From positions 1 through 36,835 of the forward strand of contig CAZJXF010000018.1 in assembly GCA_964549995.1 (NCBI GenBank): a DNA stretch of 36,835 nucleotides. The letters run 5' to 3'. Positions 1 through 8,064 of the stretch are shown one piece after another. Made by a program: the position numbers and the translations under genes. The notes under the pieces are model-generated. The model did not search any database. It had not been told where the DNA came from and saw only the letters and a list, made by a program, of their open reading frames with translations. Source of the stretch: Desulfatirhabdium sp964549995 (GTDB lineage Bacteria > Desulfobacterota > Desulfobacteria > Desulfobacterales > Desulfatirhabdiaceae). Each line of letters begins with the position of its first letter. The stretch's first letter is position 1.

Positions 1-122
1 CGATCCAACGATCTCCGGCTGCTTCAAACACGTTTCCGCTGCTTCGCAAAACACTACCCGCCCTCCTGCTGGAAGCCCGGCATTGGAAAGAAATCGGTAA
101 GTGGTGACTTTTTGCGAGGCCA
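1..122 (-). repeat. Foldback MITE-like element, one half (copy 1, cut by window start)
   Basis: The first 122 bases are one half of the ~305-bp dispersed element described for 20154-20459. The half contains the block GATCTCCGGCTGCTTCAAAC, then the TTCCGCTGCTTCGC block, the CCCGCCCTCCTGCTGGA block and the terminal GACTTTTTGCGAGGCCA. The bases after the end are TCATGCTTTC, close to the TCATGCTTGA that flanks two other copies. The remaining half lies outside the window, so the target duplication cannot be verified. Confidence 0.85.
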
Positions 123-146
123 TCATGCTTTCTACGGGTTCGTTGA

Positions 147-1247
147 TTACAGAGGGTGAACCTCCGGTTTGGCTTCCTCCGGCTGAGAGTGGATCTCTCG
201 AGAAACCTGGAGAATGTTGATCCCGGTCACTACGGCTGATCCAATCCCGATCAGAATGACGGGAAACATTTGCACAGCGTGGTTGATCAAGGTGAATCCG
301 GCTGCCTCCTGCTGACCGATGCCAAACAGACTCAAGGCGAATACACCACCCGCTTCCCAGATTCCCCAGAAACCGGGAACGGAAGGAATGGCGATCACAA
401 AGCAAATGATGGTCATCATGACGGCCGTTTCCCGCAACGAAAGATGAATGCCGGGTGAACCCATGACCATTGCATGATAAGATAACCATGCGACAGCCCA
501 AACCAAGACCGAAAGCAGCAAACATTGCCCCATTTTTTTCGGCGACTGGACCATCCGGAACCCCAAGGCCGCCTTTTCGATGAGGTGGACGATGGGTGTT
601 GTGAGGAAGCGTCGGATCGGTCCTTCCATCGATTGTGGAAACCAGCCGGATACCGAAAGCAGAATGCGGATCAGTCCATTACGGGTTGTATCGTATCCCA
701 CCAGGGCAATGCCGGCGATGAGCAGTAGGCAGAGCTCCGCAGTCCCTTTACCGAGCTGGATCAGCATTTGTCGATTCAGGACGATTCCCCCTACATCCAT
801 GTGAAAACCTGGGTCGATGTTCGCACCGGTCATTGTCCAAGCGAAGAGCGCGATCAGAATGAGCGCATCGAAGGCCCGCTCGGTTGCGACCGTGGCAAGC
901 CCTGTCGCAAAGGGAACAGCGGCTTTCTTGCTCAGGATCGCTGGGCGGGCGATCTCTCCGATCCGACCGGGCAGGATGCAGTTCATCATGAAACCGATCA
1001 TCAGCGGGTGAAATGCCGGCCAGAAAGGTACCTTCGCGCTGTCTGCTAAAATGAGCTGCCATCGCCAGACACGAACGACGAAATTGAGAATGACCAGAGC
1101 AGCCGCAAGAAGGGTCCAGAAGGGATGAACCGATACGATGTAGGTTCCCAAGGCTGCAAGCGGAACGTTCCGGAAGGCGAGGTAGAGAGCGGCTGCGGAA
1201 CAGGCCGTTCCGACGATCAGTGAAAGCAACAATTTATAGCGATGCAT
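147..1247 (-). CDS. Flippase-like integral membrane protein (LPG synthase TM / UPF0104 family)
   Basis: The 366-residue protein is almost entirely hydrophobic, with about eight predicted membrane segments. It resembles the lysylphosphatidylglycerol synthase membrane-domain/UPF0104 (YbhN-like) family. Family-like features are an early W-R-W segment after the second helix (RVWRWQLILAD), the stretch GFMMNCILPGRIGEIARP, and a C-terminal IPSVPGFWGIWEAGG motif. Members act in the inner membrane in lipid or polyprenyl-glycan translocation, but substrates are rarely known and none can be assigned here. It lacks the soluble aminoacyl-transferase domain of true MprF. The start ATG overlaps the last 14 bases of the upstream ribF-like gene, so the two are probably co-transcribed. 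The family is secure, the function is not. Confidence 0.85.
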   Translation of the reverse strand: MHRYKLLLSLIVGTACSAAALYLAFRNVPLAALGTYIVSVHPFWTLLAAALVILNFVVRVWRWQLILADSAKVPFWPAFHPLMIGFMMNCILPGRIGEIARPAILSKKAAVPFATGLATVATERAFDALILIALFAWTMTGANIDPGFHMDVGGIVLNRQMLIQLGKGTAELCLLLIAGIALVGYDTTRNGLIRILLSVSGWFPQSMEGPIRRFLTTPIVHLIEKAALGFRMVQSPKKMGQCLLLSVLVWAVAWLSYHAMVMGSPGIHLSLRETAVMMTIICFVIAIPSVPGFWGIWEAGGVFALSLFGIGQQEAAGFTLINHAVQMFPVILIGIGSAVVTGINILQVSREIHSQPEEAKPEVHPL

Positions 1248-2187
1248 CCGGTGATGCCCATGCGATCAAGATGTTTCTCGCAACCTGAATGTCTTTTCGA
1301 ATTTGATCGGTCAATTCATTCAGAGATGCGAACTTCTGCTCGTCTCGGATGCGTTCGACGACATTGACCCGGATGTTCTTGCCGTAGATGTCGTTGTGGA
1401 AGTCCAGGATATGAATTTCGATCGTGAACACGTTGTCGTCGAAGGTCGGGCTGTAGCCGATGTTGGCCACCCCCCAGAAGACCTTGTCGAGACATTCCAC
1501 CGTGACGGCATAGACGCCGGTTTTCGGGCAAACCTCATCGTGAAGGGCGATGTTGGCTGTGGGAAATCCAAGCAGTCTGGCCCCGCGGTTTCTGCCGGTG
1601 ATCACCGTTCCGCTAATCTGATAATGCCTGCCAAGCATTTTCCGGGCGGCGCCCATATCTCCGGCCAGAATATATTCCCGGATTTTCGTGCTGCTGATGC
1701 GCTCTTCGCCGCTGTGCAGAATCCAATCGGAAACAATGACTTCAAAACCATACTGAGCCGCAAGGGATTGCAACAGTTCGATATTGCCGGAGCGGTTTTT
1801 CCCGAAGGTGTAGTCTTTCCCAGTGACGATGGCCTTCATCCCGATGATTCGAAGAAGGATATCCCGGACGAATGCTTCAGGCGGAAGCGATGCAAACTCA
1901 TTGGTAAAAGGAATACAGACCAACTCGGCGATTCCGGACCGGGCGATCAGCTCGACTTTCTGCTCGAAACGGGTCAGTAGCGGTGGATCTCCGTTGCCCT
2001 TGAGTACCCGGATCGGATGGGGTTCGAAGGTGATGGCCACCGATGTGCCGCCGATGGCGTCAGCCTTTTCGATGACTTCGTGAAACAAGGCCTGATGACC
2101 CAAATGCACGCCGTCAAAATTCCCGATGGTGACGACAGCATTCGGGAAGGGCTTGGTGATTTTGGTTAAGTCGTTATGAACACGCAT
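1234..2187 (-). CDS. ribF: Bifunctional riboflavin kinase / FAD synthetase
   Basis: This is a 317-residue protein of normal length for RibF. The N-terminal FMN adenylyltransferase domain (residues ~1-160) carries the nucleotidyltransferase motif TIGNFDGVHLGHQ and the later ISSTKIREYI (HxGH- and ISSTxxR-type motifs). The C-terminal riboflavin kinase domain (~180-305) has GRNRGARLLGFPTANI, with the metal- and ATP-binding PTAN motif. It converts riboflavin to FMN and FMN to FAD in the cytoplasm. The start ATG has only a weak AGGA about 12 bases upstream. The 3' end overlaps the flippase-like gene by 14 bases. No FMN riboswitch is visible upstream. Confidence 0.95.
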   Translation of the reverse strand: MRVHNDLTKITKPFPNAVVTIGNFDGVHLGHQALFHEVIEKADAIGGTSVAITFEPHPIRVLKGNGDPPLLTRFEQKVELIARSGIAELVCIPFTNEFASLPPEAFVRDILLRIIGMKAIVTGKDYTFGKNRSGNIELLQSLAAQYGFEVIVSDWILHSGEERISSTKIREYILAGDMGAARKMLGRHYQISGTVITGRNRGARLLGFPTANIALHDEVCPKTGVYAVTVECLDKVFWGVANIGYSPTFDDNVFTIEIHILDFHNDIYGKNIRVNVVERIRDEQKFASLNELTDQIRKDIQVARNILIAWASPDASL

Positions 2188-2224
2188 GAAAGATACCGTT
2201 CCTACGAAAGTCGAATATCAGGAG

Positions 2225-2474
2225 TCAGGAGTCAGAATAAAAGCGGATGAAGCCTGCTTTTCCAGGCTGGTTCCTGCGAGGTCCAGCACAAGCCAACCTT
2301 CTGAACCGCTGTATCGGCCCGATATGATAGAGAACTTTTGATCTCCTGAGGTGACGAAAACCCTTCGCTATGCGCAGTTGGGGCGTAACACTGCTCGAAA
2401 GTGCGGCGTGCAGGCGTTCCCCCCCCATGCGACTCGGATGAGACTTTTGGACTTTTTGCGAGTCCATCAAATTT
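2225..2474 (-). repeat. Diverged dispersed element (variant B), truncated
   Basis: There is no gene between ribF and tRNA-Leu. Read on the minus strand, the block starts with the family terminus TGATGGACTCGCAAAAAGTC at 2474. It then follows the variant-B pattern also seen at 14563 and 21250 (AGTCTC, then GAGTCGCATGGG), and becomes unalignable toward 2230. At 2219-2235 there is a short direct repeat of CAGGAGT. ORFs across the block have no support. The boundary on the ribF side is approximate. Confidence 0.55.
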
Positions 2475-2497
2475 GGGCGCGTCCGATTTCAAAGTGC

Positions 2498-2526
2498 TTG
2501 ACAAGCCCCGAAAAGCTATGTATTTA
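2498..2526 (+). promoter_or_regulatory. Sigma70-type promoter of tRNA-Leu
   Basis: A perfect -35 TTGACA (2498-2503) is followed by a 17-base spacer and the -10-like TATTTA (2521-2526). This places the transcription start about 25-30 bases before the tRNA. The -10 matches consensus only partly, but spacing and position are right. Confidence 0.65.
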
Positions 2527-2560
2527 GTCCATGATTGATTCGAAATCAATCTTTCTTTTT

Positions 2561-2647
2561 GCCGAAGTGGCGGAACTGGTAGACGCGCTAGGTTCAGGGT
2601 CTAGTCGGAGTGCTCCGGTGGGAGTTCGAGCCTCCCCTTCGGCACCA
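2561..2647 (+). tRNA. tRNA-Leu (anticodon CAG)
   Basis: This 87-nt class II tRNA has an encoded CCA. The acceptor GCCGAAG pairs with CTTCGGC. The anticodon arm is CTAGG-TTCAGGG-TCTAG with anticodon CAG (codon CUG). A long variable arm (TCGGAG..CTCCGG) precedes the T arm GTTCGAG. A long variable arm plus a CAG anticodon identifies leucine. It has its own promoter and terminator and appears monocistronic. Confidence 0.97.
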
Positions 2648-2656
2648 GAAAACAAG

Positions 2657-2697
2657 AAAGCGGCGGTCATGCCTGGGCATGACCGCCGCTTTTATTT
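2657..2697 (+). terminator. Strong rho-independent terminator after tRNA-Leu, probably bidirectional
   Basis: A perfect stem of about 16 bp runs 2657-2672 against 2677-2692 with a CTGG loop and is followed by TTTATTTT. The opposite strand also reads into a T-rich stretch, so it could stop the minus-strand lactate/UspA operon as well. Confidence 0.92.
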
Positions 2698-2782
2698 TCC
2701 GAAATCACGTGTTGCACCAAAGGGCTATCGTGCAATCCTCTTTATGGGGGATCACCTCTCAAATCCGCCCTCTTGATGACAT

Positions 2783-3274
2783 TTATTTGGGTTCCAGCCG
2801 AACCACCGTCACCGGCACCCGGCTCCTTCGCAGCACACGCATGGCTGTCGAACCCATCATCGCACCGGCCAGAATTCCATGCCCGTGCGTTCCCATCACG
2901 ATGAGATCATACCCGCCTTTCTGCGCCTCGTCCAAAATCTCTTCGACCGGATGACCGTTTGCGATCTTGATCTCCCCTACCAAAAACGAACATGTCGTGT
3001 TGTTTACGCTTTCTTCCTTACAAAATGCCTCCAGACGTTTCTTGATGAGATCACCGGTTTCCTGTTTTCGGGTTTTCTGGATTTCCTGCCATTTTTCCTC
3101 GCCCAGCAAATCCATCATTTGAAAAGTGATTTGGGGATTGAGTTCTTCGATGACGTGAAGAATCGTAATCGACGCTCCGAACCGGTTGGAGAAGGCCGCC
3201 GCATACCCGAAAGCATATTTGGCGTTGTCGGATAGATCGGTTGCATAGAGAATTTTCTTGATTTCCGGAAACAT
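2783..3274 (-). CDS. Universal stress protein (UspA family)
   Basis: This is a 163-residue single-domain Usp protein. It begins with the typical KILYATDLSDNAKYAFGYA strand-helix. It ends with the ATP-binding loop GTHGHGILAGAMMGSTA followed by VLRRSRVPVTVVR, so it is probably an ATP-binding Usp. The ATG at 3274 is preferred over a GTG/ATG further upstream because GGAGG lies six bases before it. It follows the fused lactate dehydrogenase gene by about 120 bases on the same strand and may be its last cistron; the bidirectional terminator at 2657-2697 lies downstream. The stress or signal it responds to cannot be read from sequence. Confidence 0.9.
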   Translation of the reverse strand: MFPEIKKILYATDLSDNAKYAFGYAAAFSNRFGASITILHVIEELNPQITFQMMDLLGEEKWQEIQKTRKQETGDLIKKRLEAFCKEESVNNTTCSFLVGEIKIANGHPVEEILDEAQKGGYDLIVMGTHGHGILAGAMMGSTAMRVLRRSRVPVTVVRLEPK

Positions 3275-3395
3275 GGTTGTCCTCCAAAAAGGTGATGGGT
3301 TTATCGAAAACCATTCGACGATCATCCGCCGGATCGATACGGGTGATGTTGCTGTCTCATACGATCCGATATCGTTGCATGTTTACAGTCACGGA

Positions 3396-5576
3396 TCAAG
3401 ACGGTTTTTGGGGTATCTTCAGACGCTCGGCGACGATCTCGGCAATATGGCGTACCGGAATGGGCCTGGAGCGCTTGAGCATCCCGCCGCGAAGTTGCAT
3501 CACACAACCCGGGCAATCCGTTACGAGGACATCCGCGCCTGCCTGTTGCACGTGATCGAGTTTCTGGTTGAGGATGGCTGCCGATATTTCCGGAAATTCA
3601 ATCGAATAGGATCCTCCAAATCCACAGCAGACGTCTTCCTCTGGACAAGGGACGTAGGTGTTTCCGGACAAATCGATGAGCTTCCGAGGGGCTTCGGTCA
3701 CCCCAAGCCCCCGACAGAGATGACAGGGGGCGTGGTAGGCTGTTCGCCTGCCGTTCTTGTCGAAGGCATCGGAATCGATGGCCAGCACATCGACCATAAA
3801 GGAGCTGAAATCGATGATCTTTCGGTGCAGGGTCTCCAGTCGCCCATCGGGGACCCTTCCACGAAGCATCTTCGGATAGCCTTCCTTGAGGTGGGAAGCA
3901 CACGATGCGCATAGGGTCAGTACATGGTCATAGTGTTCTGCATCGAGAGCCTCGATGTTCTGGACACCGACCTCGATGGCCGTTTCCTCTTCGGCCATCA
4001 TAGCGGCAGGCAGGCCGCAGCACGTCTGTTCTTTCGGAAAATCGATCTGGACGTTGAAAGCGATGGCGAGTTTGATCAGAGCAAGGGCCTGTTCCGGAGA
4101 GACAAAATCGACTGCACAGCCTGCAAAGAGCGCCACCCGATAACTGGGGTTCTTCAGACGATATCGTAAAGAGGGCCACATGTTCCGGAACGGGGTATCC
4201 GCCAGAGCGGGGATGGCTCGGAAATCATGCTCGGGTTTGAGTAGGGCATAAGGAAGATGGCGAATCACTCCTTTGGAAGCGTCCACCAAAGGTTTTTGTG
4301 CGGCGGCCGCTGCACGAAGTGCCGAGTGGAAGAGGGTGCGGTTCTTCATGAAGGTGGATACGAGGCGGTTCTTGAGCGGCTTTTCTCGATCATCGTCCAG
4401 CACCCGTTTGTAAACCTGCTTGATGAGGTAGGGTAGATCGATATTCACGGGGCAGACGGCCTTGCAGGCTTGGCAATTCAGGCAATTTCGGACGATGGCA
4501 CGGGTGTTGTCCGTCCCGTGATAGAAATAGGTGAGGATCAGCCCGATGGCGCCGATGTAGACATGCCCCAGGGTATGTCCTCCGACCTTGCTGTATACCG
4601 GGCAAACGTTGGCGCAGGCTCCGCAGCGGATGCAGCGAAGGGCCTGAGAGAACACCGGATCCTGAGCAAGCCGAAGCCTTCCGTTGTCGAGAAAAACGAC
4701 ATGATGGATCTTTTTTCCGTCCGGGTTGGTGGAACAGGTGCTCTGCCCCGTGATCCAAGTGACATAGGAAGTGATGAGCTGTCCGGTGGCGTTTTTCGGC
4801 AGGATTTCGACGATGCGAAGGGCCGTTTCGATGTCAGGAACGAGTTTTTCGAGACCGATTAGGGCCACATGAACACCCGGCAGGGTGGTGGTCAACCGTC
4901 CGTTTCCCTCGTTGGTGAGCATGCCGATCGTTCCGGTTTCTGCAACGGCAAAATTGGCGCCGCTGACGCCCATGCCCGCCGTCAGAAAGGCCTCCCGAAG
5001 CTCGCTTCGGGCCACCTTCACCATCCGTCCAATGTCTTCCAGATCGAGTTCTCGTCCCGTTACTTGTCGAAACAAGATGCCGACCTGCTGCCTGGACAGA
5101 TGAATGGCCGGCATCACCATGTGGGAGGGGCCTTCATGACGCAGTTGGATGATCCATTCGCCCAGATCCGTTTCGGTCACCTGGAAGCCGTCGGCTTCGA
5201 GCCGGTCGTTCAGGTGGATTTCCTCTGCAGTCATGGACTTGCTTTTGATGATATGGCGGATACCGTTTTCCCGGGCGATATCGGAGATGATCCGACAAGC
5301 GTCGACCGCTGTATGGGCCAGGTGGACATGGGTTCCTTTGGCCTGGGCTTGCTGTCGGAACTGTTCGAAGAGCTCGGGAAGGTGCTTCAGGGCCTCGTCT
5401 TTGGCCGAGGCCAACTCGGCCCGCTTGCGTTCAAGGTCCATGCCTTCAAAGGCTTTCTGGCGGGAGATCTTGTATGCGGATGCGAAATTGCCCAGGGCCG
5501 TTCGTAAGAATTGGTTTTGGAGGGCTTTCTGAATTTGAATATGGTAGGCCGATAGATCCTGGGGCGTCTCGATCAT
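3396..5576 (-). CDS. Fused LutB/LutA-type L-lactate dehydrogenase iron-sulfur subunit (LldEF)
   Basis: The 726-residue protein joins two subunits that are separate in Bacillus. The N-terminal LUD domain (~60-300) has IKSKSMTAEEI and a GANFAVAETGTIGML motif. A ferredoxin module with CIRCGACANVCP and CLNCQACKAVCP would bind two [4Fe-4S] clusters. Two C-terminal CCG domains show CCGLP, CHLCRG and CCGFGG motifs, as in LutA/GlcF. This is the layout of the fused lactate dehydrogenase subunit of Desulfovibrio-type bacteria. It probably oxidises L-lactate to pyruvate together with the LUD protein encoded just upstream. The start overlaps the lutC stop in an ATGA arrangement, indicating translational coupling. 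Glycolate or another 2-hydroxyacid is the main alternative substrate. Confidence 0.9.
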   Translation of the reverse strand: MIETPQDLSAYHIQIQKALQNQFLRTALGNFASAYKISRQKAFEGMDLERKRAELASAKDEALKHLPELFEQFRQQAQAKGTHVHLAHTAVDACRIISDIARENGIRHIIKSKSMTAEEIHLNDRLEADGFQVTETDLGEWIIQLRHEGPSHMVMPAIHLSRQQVGILFRQVTGRELDLEDIGRMVKVARSELREAFLTAGMGVSGANFAVAETGTIGMLTNEGNGRLTTTLPGVHVALIGLEKLVPDIETALRIVEILPKNATGQLITSYVTWITGQSTCSTNPDGKKIHHVVFLDNGRLRLAQDPVFSQALRCIRCGACANVCPVYSKVGGHTLGHVYIGAIGLILTYFYHGTDNTRAIVRNCLNCQACKAVCPVNIDLPYLIKQVYKRVLDDDREKPLKNRLVSTFMKNRTLFHSALRAAAAAQKPLVDASKGVIRHLPYALLKPEHDFRAIPALADTPFRNMWPSLRYRLKNPSYRVALFAGCAVDFVSPEQALALIKLAIAFNVQIDFPKEQTCCGLPAAMMAEEETAIEVGVQNIEALDAEHYDHVLTLCASCASHLKEGYPKMLRGRVPDGRLETLHRKIIDFSSFMVDVLAIDSDAFDKNGRRTAYHAPCHLCRGLGVTEAPRKLIDLSGNTYVPCPEEDVCCGFGGSYSIEFPEISAAILNQKLDHVQQAGADVLVTDCPGCVMQLRGGMLKRSRPIPVRHIAEIVAERLKIPQKPS

Positions 5577-6130
5577 GGTTGGGCATCCTCCAGCAACAGG
5601 ATATGGAGTTCCAGCGGGCCGTGAACCCCGATGGCAAGCACCCGCTCGATATCCGCAGTCCGGCTGGCGCCGGTGATAAAGGAGAGATATCCGGGGTCTT
5701 TGGTCATATGATCCCGGAGCATGGGCGCTATGGCAAAGGCATTTGGGTGTATTTGGGAAACCCGGACGCAGGCGACGTGGAGCTCCGAGAGCATGGTGGC
5801 GATGCGGACATCTTCGTCATCGGACACTTGAATCAGAGTTCCGGTTTCGGCGATGGCCCCATCGGCCATCGTAAATGCCGCATGAATATCCCGCATCCGG
5901 TTTCGCAGGGGGGAGGCGATCCAATCGATGCCGGCACTGCGGCACCGGTCTTCGAGCCGGGGTGCATCGATCGGATCGATATTGGGTGCTGCAAGGGTCT
6001 TGTAGTCTCGTTCCCTCATGCGTTCGATCAGGTAGTCAAAGGCTGCATTCCGATCGGGAATCCGGCACACTTCCGCCTGAACGAGTTTGGCCCGTTCCAT
6101 CATCAATGCGATGCAATCCTCCGAATCCAT
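5573..6130 (-). CDS. lutC: LUD-domain lactate utilisation protein (LutC/LldG)
   Basis: This is a 185-residue LUD protein with the family hallmarks MADGAIAETGTLIQV and a C-terminal GPLELHILLLED tail. It pairs with the fused LutB/LutA protein in lactate oxidation. The ATG at 6130 is chosen because GGAGG lies about seven bases upstream. Longer in-frame starts would run into the TRAP permease gene. The spacing from dctM is 31 bases and the stop overlaps the next start by four bases, so this sits inside one transcription unit. Confidence 0.9.
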   Translation of the reverse strand: MDSEDCIALMMERAKLVQAEVCRIPDRNAAFDYLIERMRERDYKTLAAPNIDPIDAPRLEDRCRSAGIDWIASPLRNRMRDIHAAFTMADGAIAETGTLIQVSDDEDVRIATMLSELHVACVRVSQIHPNAFAIAPMLRDHMTKDPGYLSFITGASRTADIERVLAIGVHGPLELHILLLEDAQP

Positions 6131-6161
6131 GATCCGCTTCCTCCGTTTCAGGTTGGATTCC

Positions 6162-7496
6162 CTATCCCACCGAAGCCCCGAAAAACGCTCTGGGCGCCCA
6201 CAGGATGATTTCCGGCCAGAAAATACAGATGAACAACCCAATCCACTGCAGGATGACAAAGGGGATGACGCCTTTGTAAATATGGTAGATGGTCATTTCC
6301 GGTGGGGCGATACCCTTGAGGTAGAAAAGGGAGTATCCAAAGGGCGGCGTTAGAAAGGCCATCTGCAGATTTACGCAGATGAGGGTGCCAAACCACAGCT
6401 GGTTGAACCCGAGCTGCTGGGAAACCGGCATGAAGATCGGGGTGACGATCAGCAGGATACCCAACCAGTCCAAAAAACATCCCAGGAAAAAGACGATGCC
6501 CATCATGACGAAGAGCAGGGCGATCGGATGCAGCTGGGTGCCGAGCAGGAAATTGGCAATGGCATCGCCTCCGCCAAGACCCATGAAAATCGCTTGAAAG
6601 GCGTTCCCACCCAGAAACAGGGTCATAATCATCGATGTGGTGAGTGTGGTGGACCAGGCGGCATCCTTGATGATTTTCCAGGTGAATTTCTTGTAGAGAA
6701 TTGCCAATAAAACGGACCCGACACACCCCAGTCCGGCTGCTTCCGTCGGAGTGGCGATCCCCATAATGATACTGCCCATCACGATTGTCACCAGAATCAG
6801 GGGAGGGACGATGGATACAGCGAACATGCGGAGCTTTTCCGCCGCACTGTATTTCGATTCGGTTTCGGCAGGTCCGTATTCGGGTTTGATCATGCAGATG
6901 GCGGCGATATAGATCACGTAAAGCAGGGCCAGAAGGAAGCCTGGACCGAAAGCCGCGGCATAGAGCCAGCCAACGGAGATCTGGGTGAGGCTGCCGTAAA
7001 CCACGAGCATGATACTGGGGGGGATCAGAATGCCAAGCGTTCCGCCCGCGCAGATCGTACCGGCGATGAGCGGGATGTTGTAGCGAACCTTCATCAAGGC
7101 CGGAATGGCCAGAAGACCGATCGACACCTCGGTGGCTCCAACGACACCGGCCGTTGCCGCAAACACCGTGGATGCGAGGATCACGGCTACCCCGAGCCCG
7201 CCGCGGATTCGTCCCATGACGATGTGCATGGTTTCGAACAGTCGTTCGGCGATTCCAGAAGCGTCCAATATCTGCGCCATGAAGATGAAAAGCGGAACAG
7301 CGACAAGAACGTATTCCTCCATGACGCCGTAAGCCCGGTTGGACAGCAGGGCAAGGATGGCGTCGATGGAGCCGCCCCAGCCGATCACTCCGAAGACGAC
7401 AGCCAGCATGCCGAGAGAAAAGGCCAGGGGGTGTCCCAGAAGAAGGGCCACGAACAGGGTGAAAAACATGGTGATGGCAAGGGTTTCCGGATTCAT
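6162..7496 (-). CDS. dctM: TRAP transporter large permease (DctM family)
   Basis: The 444-residue protein has about 12 hydrophobic segments and typical DctM features: LLLGHPLAFSLGM near the N terminus, GGTLGILIPPSIMLVVYG in the middle, and a PTEAAGLG motif. It forms the sodium-driven transport channel of a TRAP system with DctQ and DctP. The ATG at 7496 is chosen because it makes an ATGA overlap with the dctQ stop and has GGGGGA seven bases upstream. Linkage to lutC and lutBA points to lactate or a related 2-hydroxy/2-oxo acid as substrate. Confidence 0.93.
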   Translation of the reverse strand: MNPETLAITMFFTLFVALLLGHPLAFSLGMLAVVFGVIGWGGSIDAILALLSNRAYGVMEEYVLVAVPLFIFMAQILDASGIAERLFETMHIVMGRIRGGLGVAVILASTVFAATAGVVGATEVSIGLLAIPALMKVRYNIPLIAGTICAGGTLGILIPPSIMLVVYGSLTQISVGWLYAAAFGPGFLLALLYVIYIAAICMIKPEYGPAETESKYSAAEKLRMFAVSIVPPLILVTIVMGSIIMGIATPTEAAGLGCVGSVLLAILYKKFTWKIIKDAAWSTTLTTSMIMTLFLGGNAFQAIFMGLGGGDAIANFLLGTQLHPIALLFVMMGIVFFLGCFLDWLGILLIVTPIFMPVSQQLGFNQLWFGTLICVNLQMAFLTPPFGYSLFYLKGIAPPEMTIYHIYKGVIPFVILQWIGLFICIFWPEIILWAPRAFFGASVG

Positions 7497-7996
7497 ATCT
7501 TTTCCCCCTTCAGCTGGTACCATTCACGAATGAAATTGGCAAACCCCTGGAGGAAGAGCAAGAGCAGGGATACCGGGATCACGGTTTTATAGGGATAGAG
7601 CGGTGGCTTCCAGGCACTCCAGCTGTGTTCCCATTGCATCCAGGATTTGGCCGCATATTCGGTTCCGGCCCAAAGCATGGAGCCGACAAAGGGGACGAAG
7701 ATGATCCAGAACGTGATCAGCCGCAAGATGAGCTGTGTCTTGGCTGACAATTGCAGCGTGATGACATCGATCCGAACATGTCTGTCGTGCAGGTAGGTCA
7801 CACCCATCGACATCATGAAATGGAATCCATACAAATAAACAGTTACCTCGAAGGCCCAGGATGTCGGGGCGTTGAACACCTTACGCATGACCACTTCGTA
7901 GAACACGACCAGTACCAGTGGGATCAGCATAAGGGCTGTAAATTTGCCGACTACCATATTGACGGCATCCATGGCCCGCACAAATCGTTTCAGCAT
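7493..7996 (-). CDS. dctQ: TRAP transporter small permease (DctQ family)
   Basis: This is a 167-residue protein with four hydrophobic helices, a size and topology typical of DctQ. It includes the conserved segment FYEVVMRKVFNAPTSWAFEV and a later YPYKTVIPVSLLLLFLQGFA helix. The ATG at 7996 has AAGGA upstream; longer in-frame versions would cross the intercistronic hairpin at 8019-8042. It couples DctP docking to DctM. It lies 69 bases after dctP and overlaps dctM by four bases. Confidence 0.9.
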   Translation of the reverse strand: MLKRFVRAMDAVNMVVGKFTALMLIPLVLVVFYEVVMRKVFNAPTSWAFEVTVYLYGFHFMMSMGVTYLHDRHVRIDVITLQLSAKTQLILRLITFWIIFVPFVGSMLWAGTEYAAKSWMQWEHSWSAWKPPLYPYKTVIPVSLLLLFLQGFANFIREWYQLKGEKI

Positions 7997-8018
7997 GACG
8001 GGGGTCCTTTCCAGAAAA

Positions 8019-8042
8019 CCCGCAGCCATTTCCGGCTGCGGG
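8019..8042 (-). promoter_or_regulatory. Intercistronic hairpin after dctP
   Basis: A perfect 9-bp GC stem (CCCGCAGCC/GGCTGCGGG, 6-nt loop) lies between dctP and dctQ. On the transcribed minus strand it is followed by TTTT. It could be a partial terminator or an mRNA 3' stabiliser that keeps binding-protein mRNA more abundant than permease mRNA. The T-run is too short for a strong terminator. Confidence 0.6.
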
Positions 8043-8064
8043 GCAGGGCATATCGAAATAGAAT

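Noticed and set aside
2232..2549. Overlapping minus-strand ORFs between ribF and tRNA-Leu
   Set aside because: They lie in diverged repeat sequence, run into the tRNA promoter, and have no ribosome-binding site.
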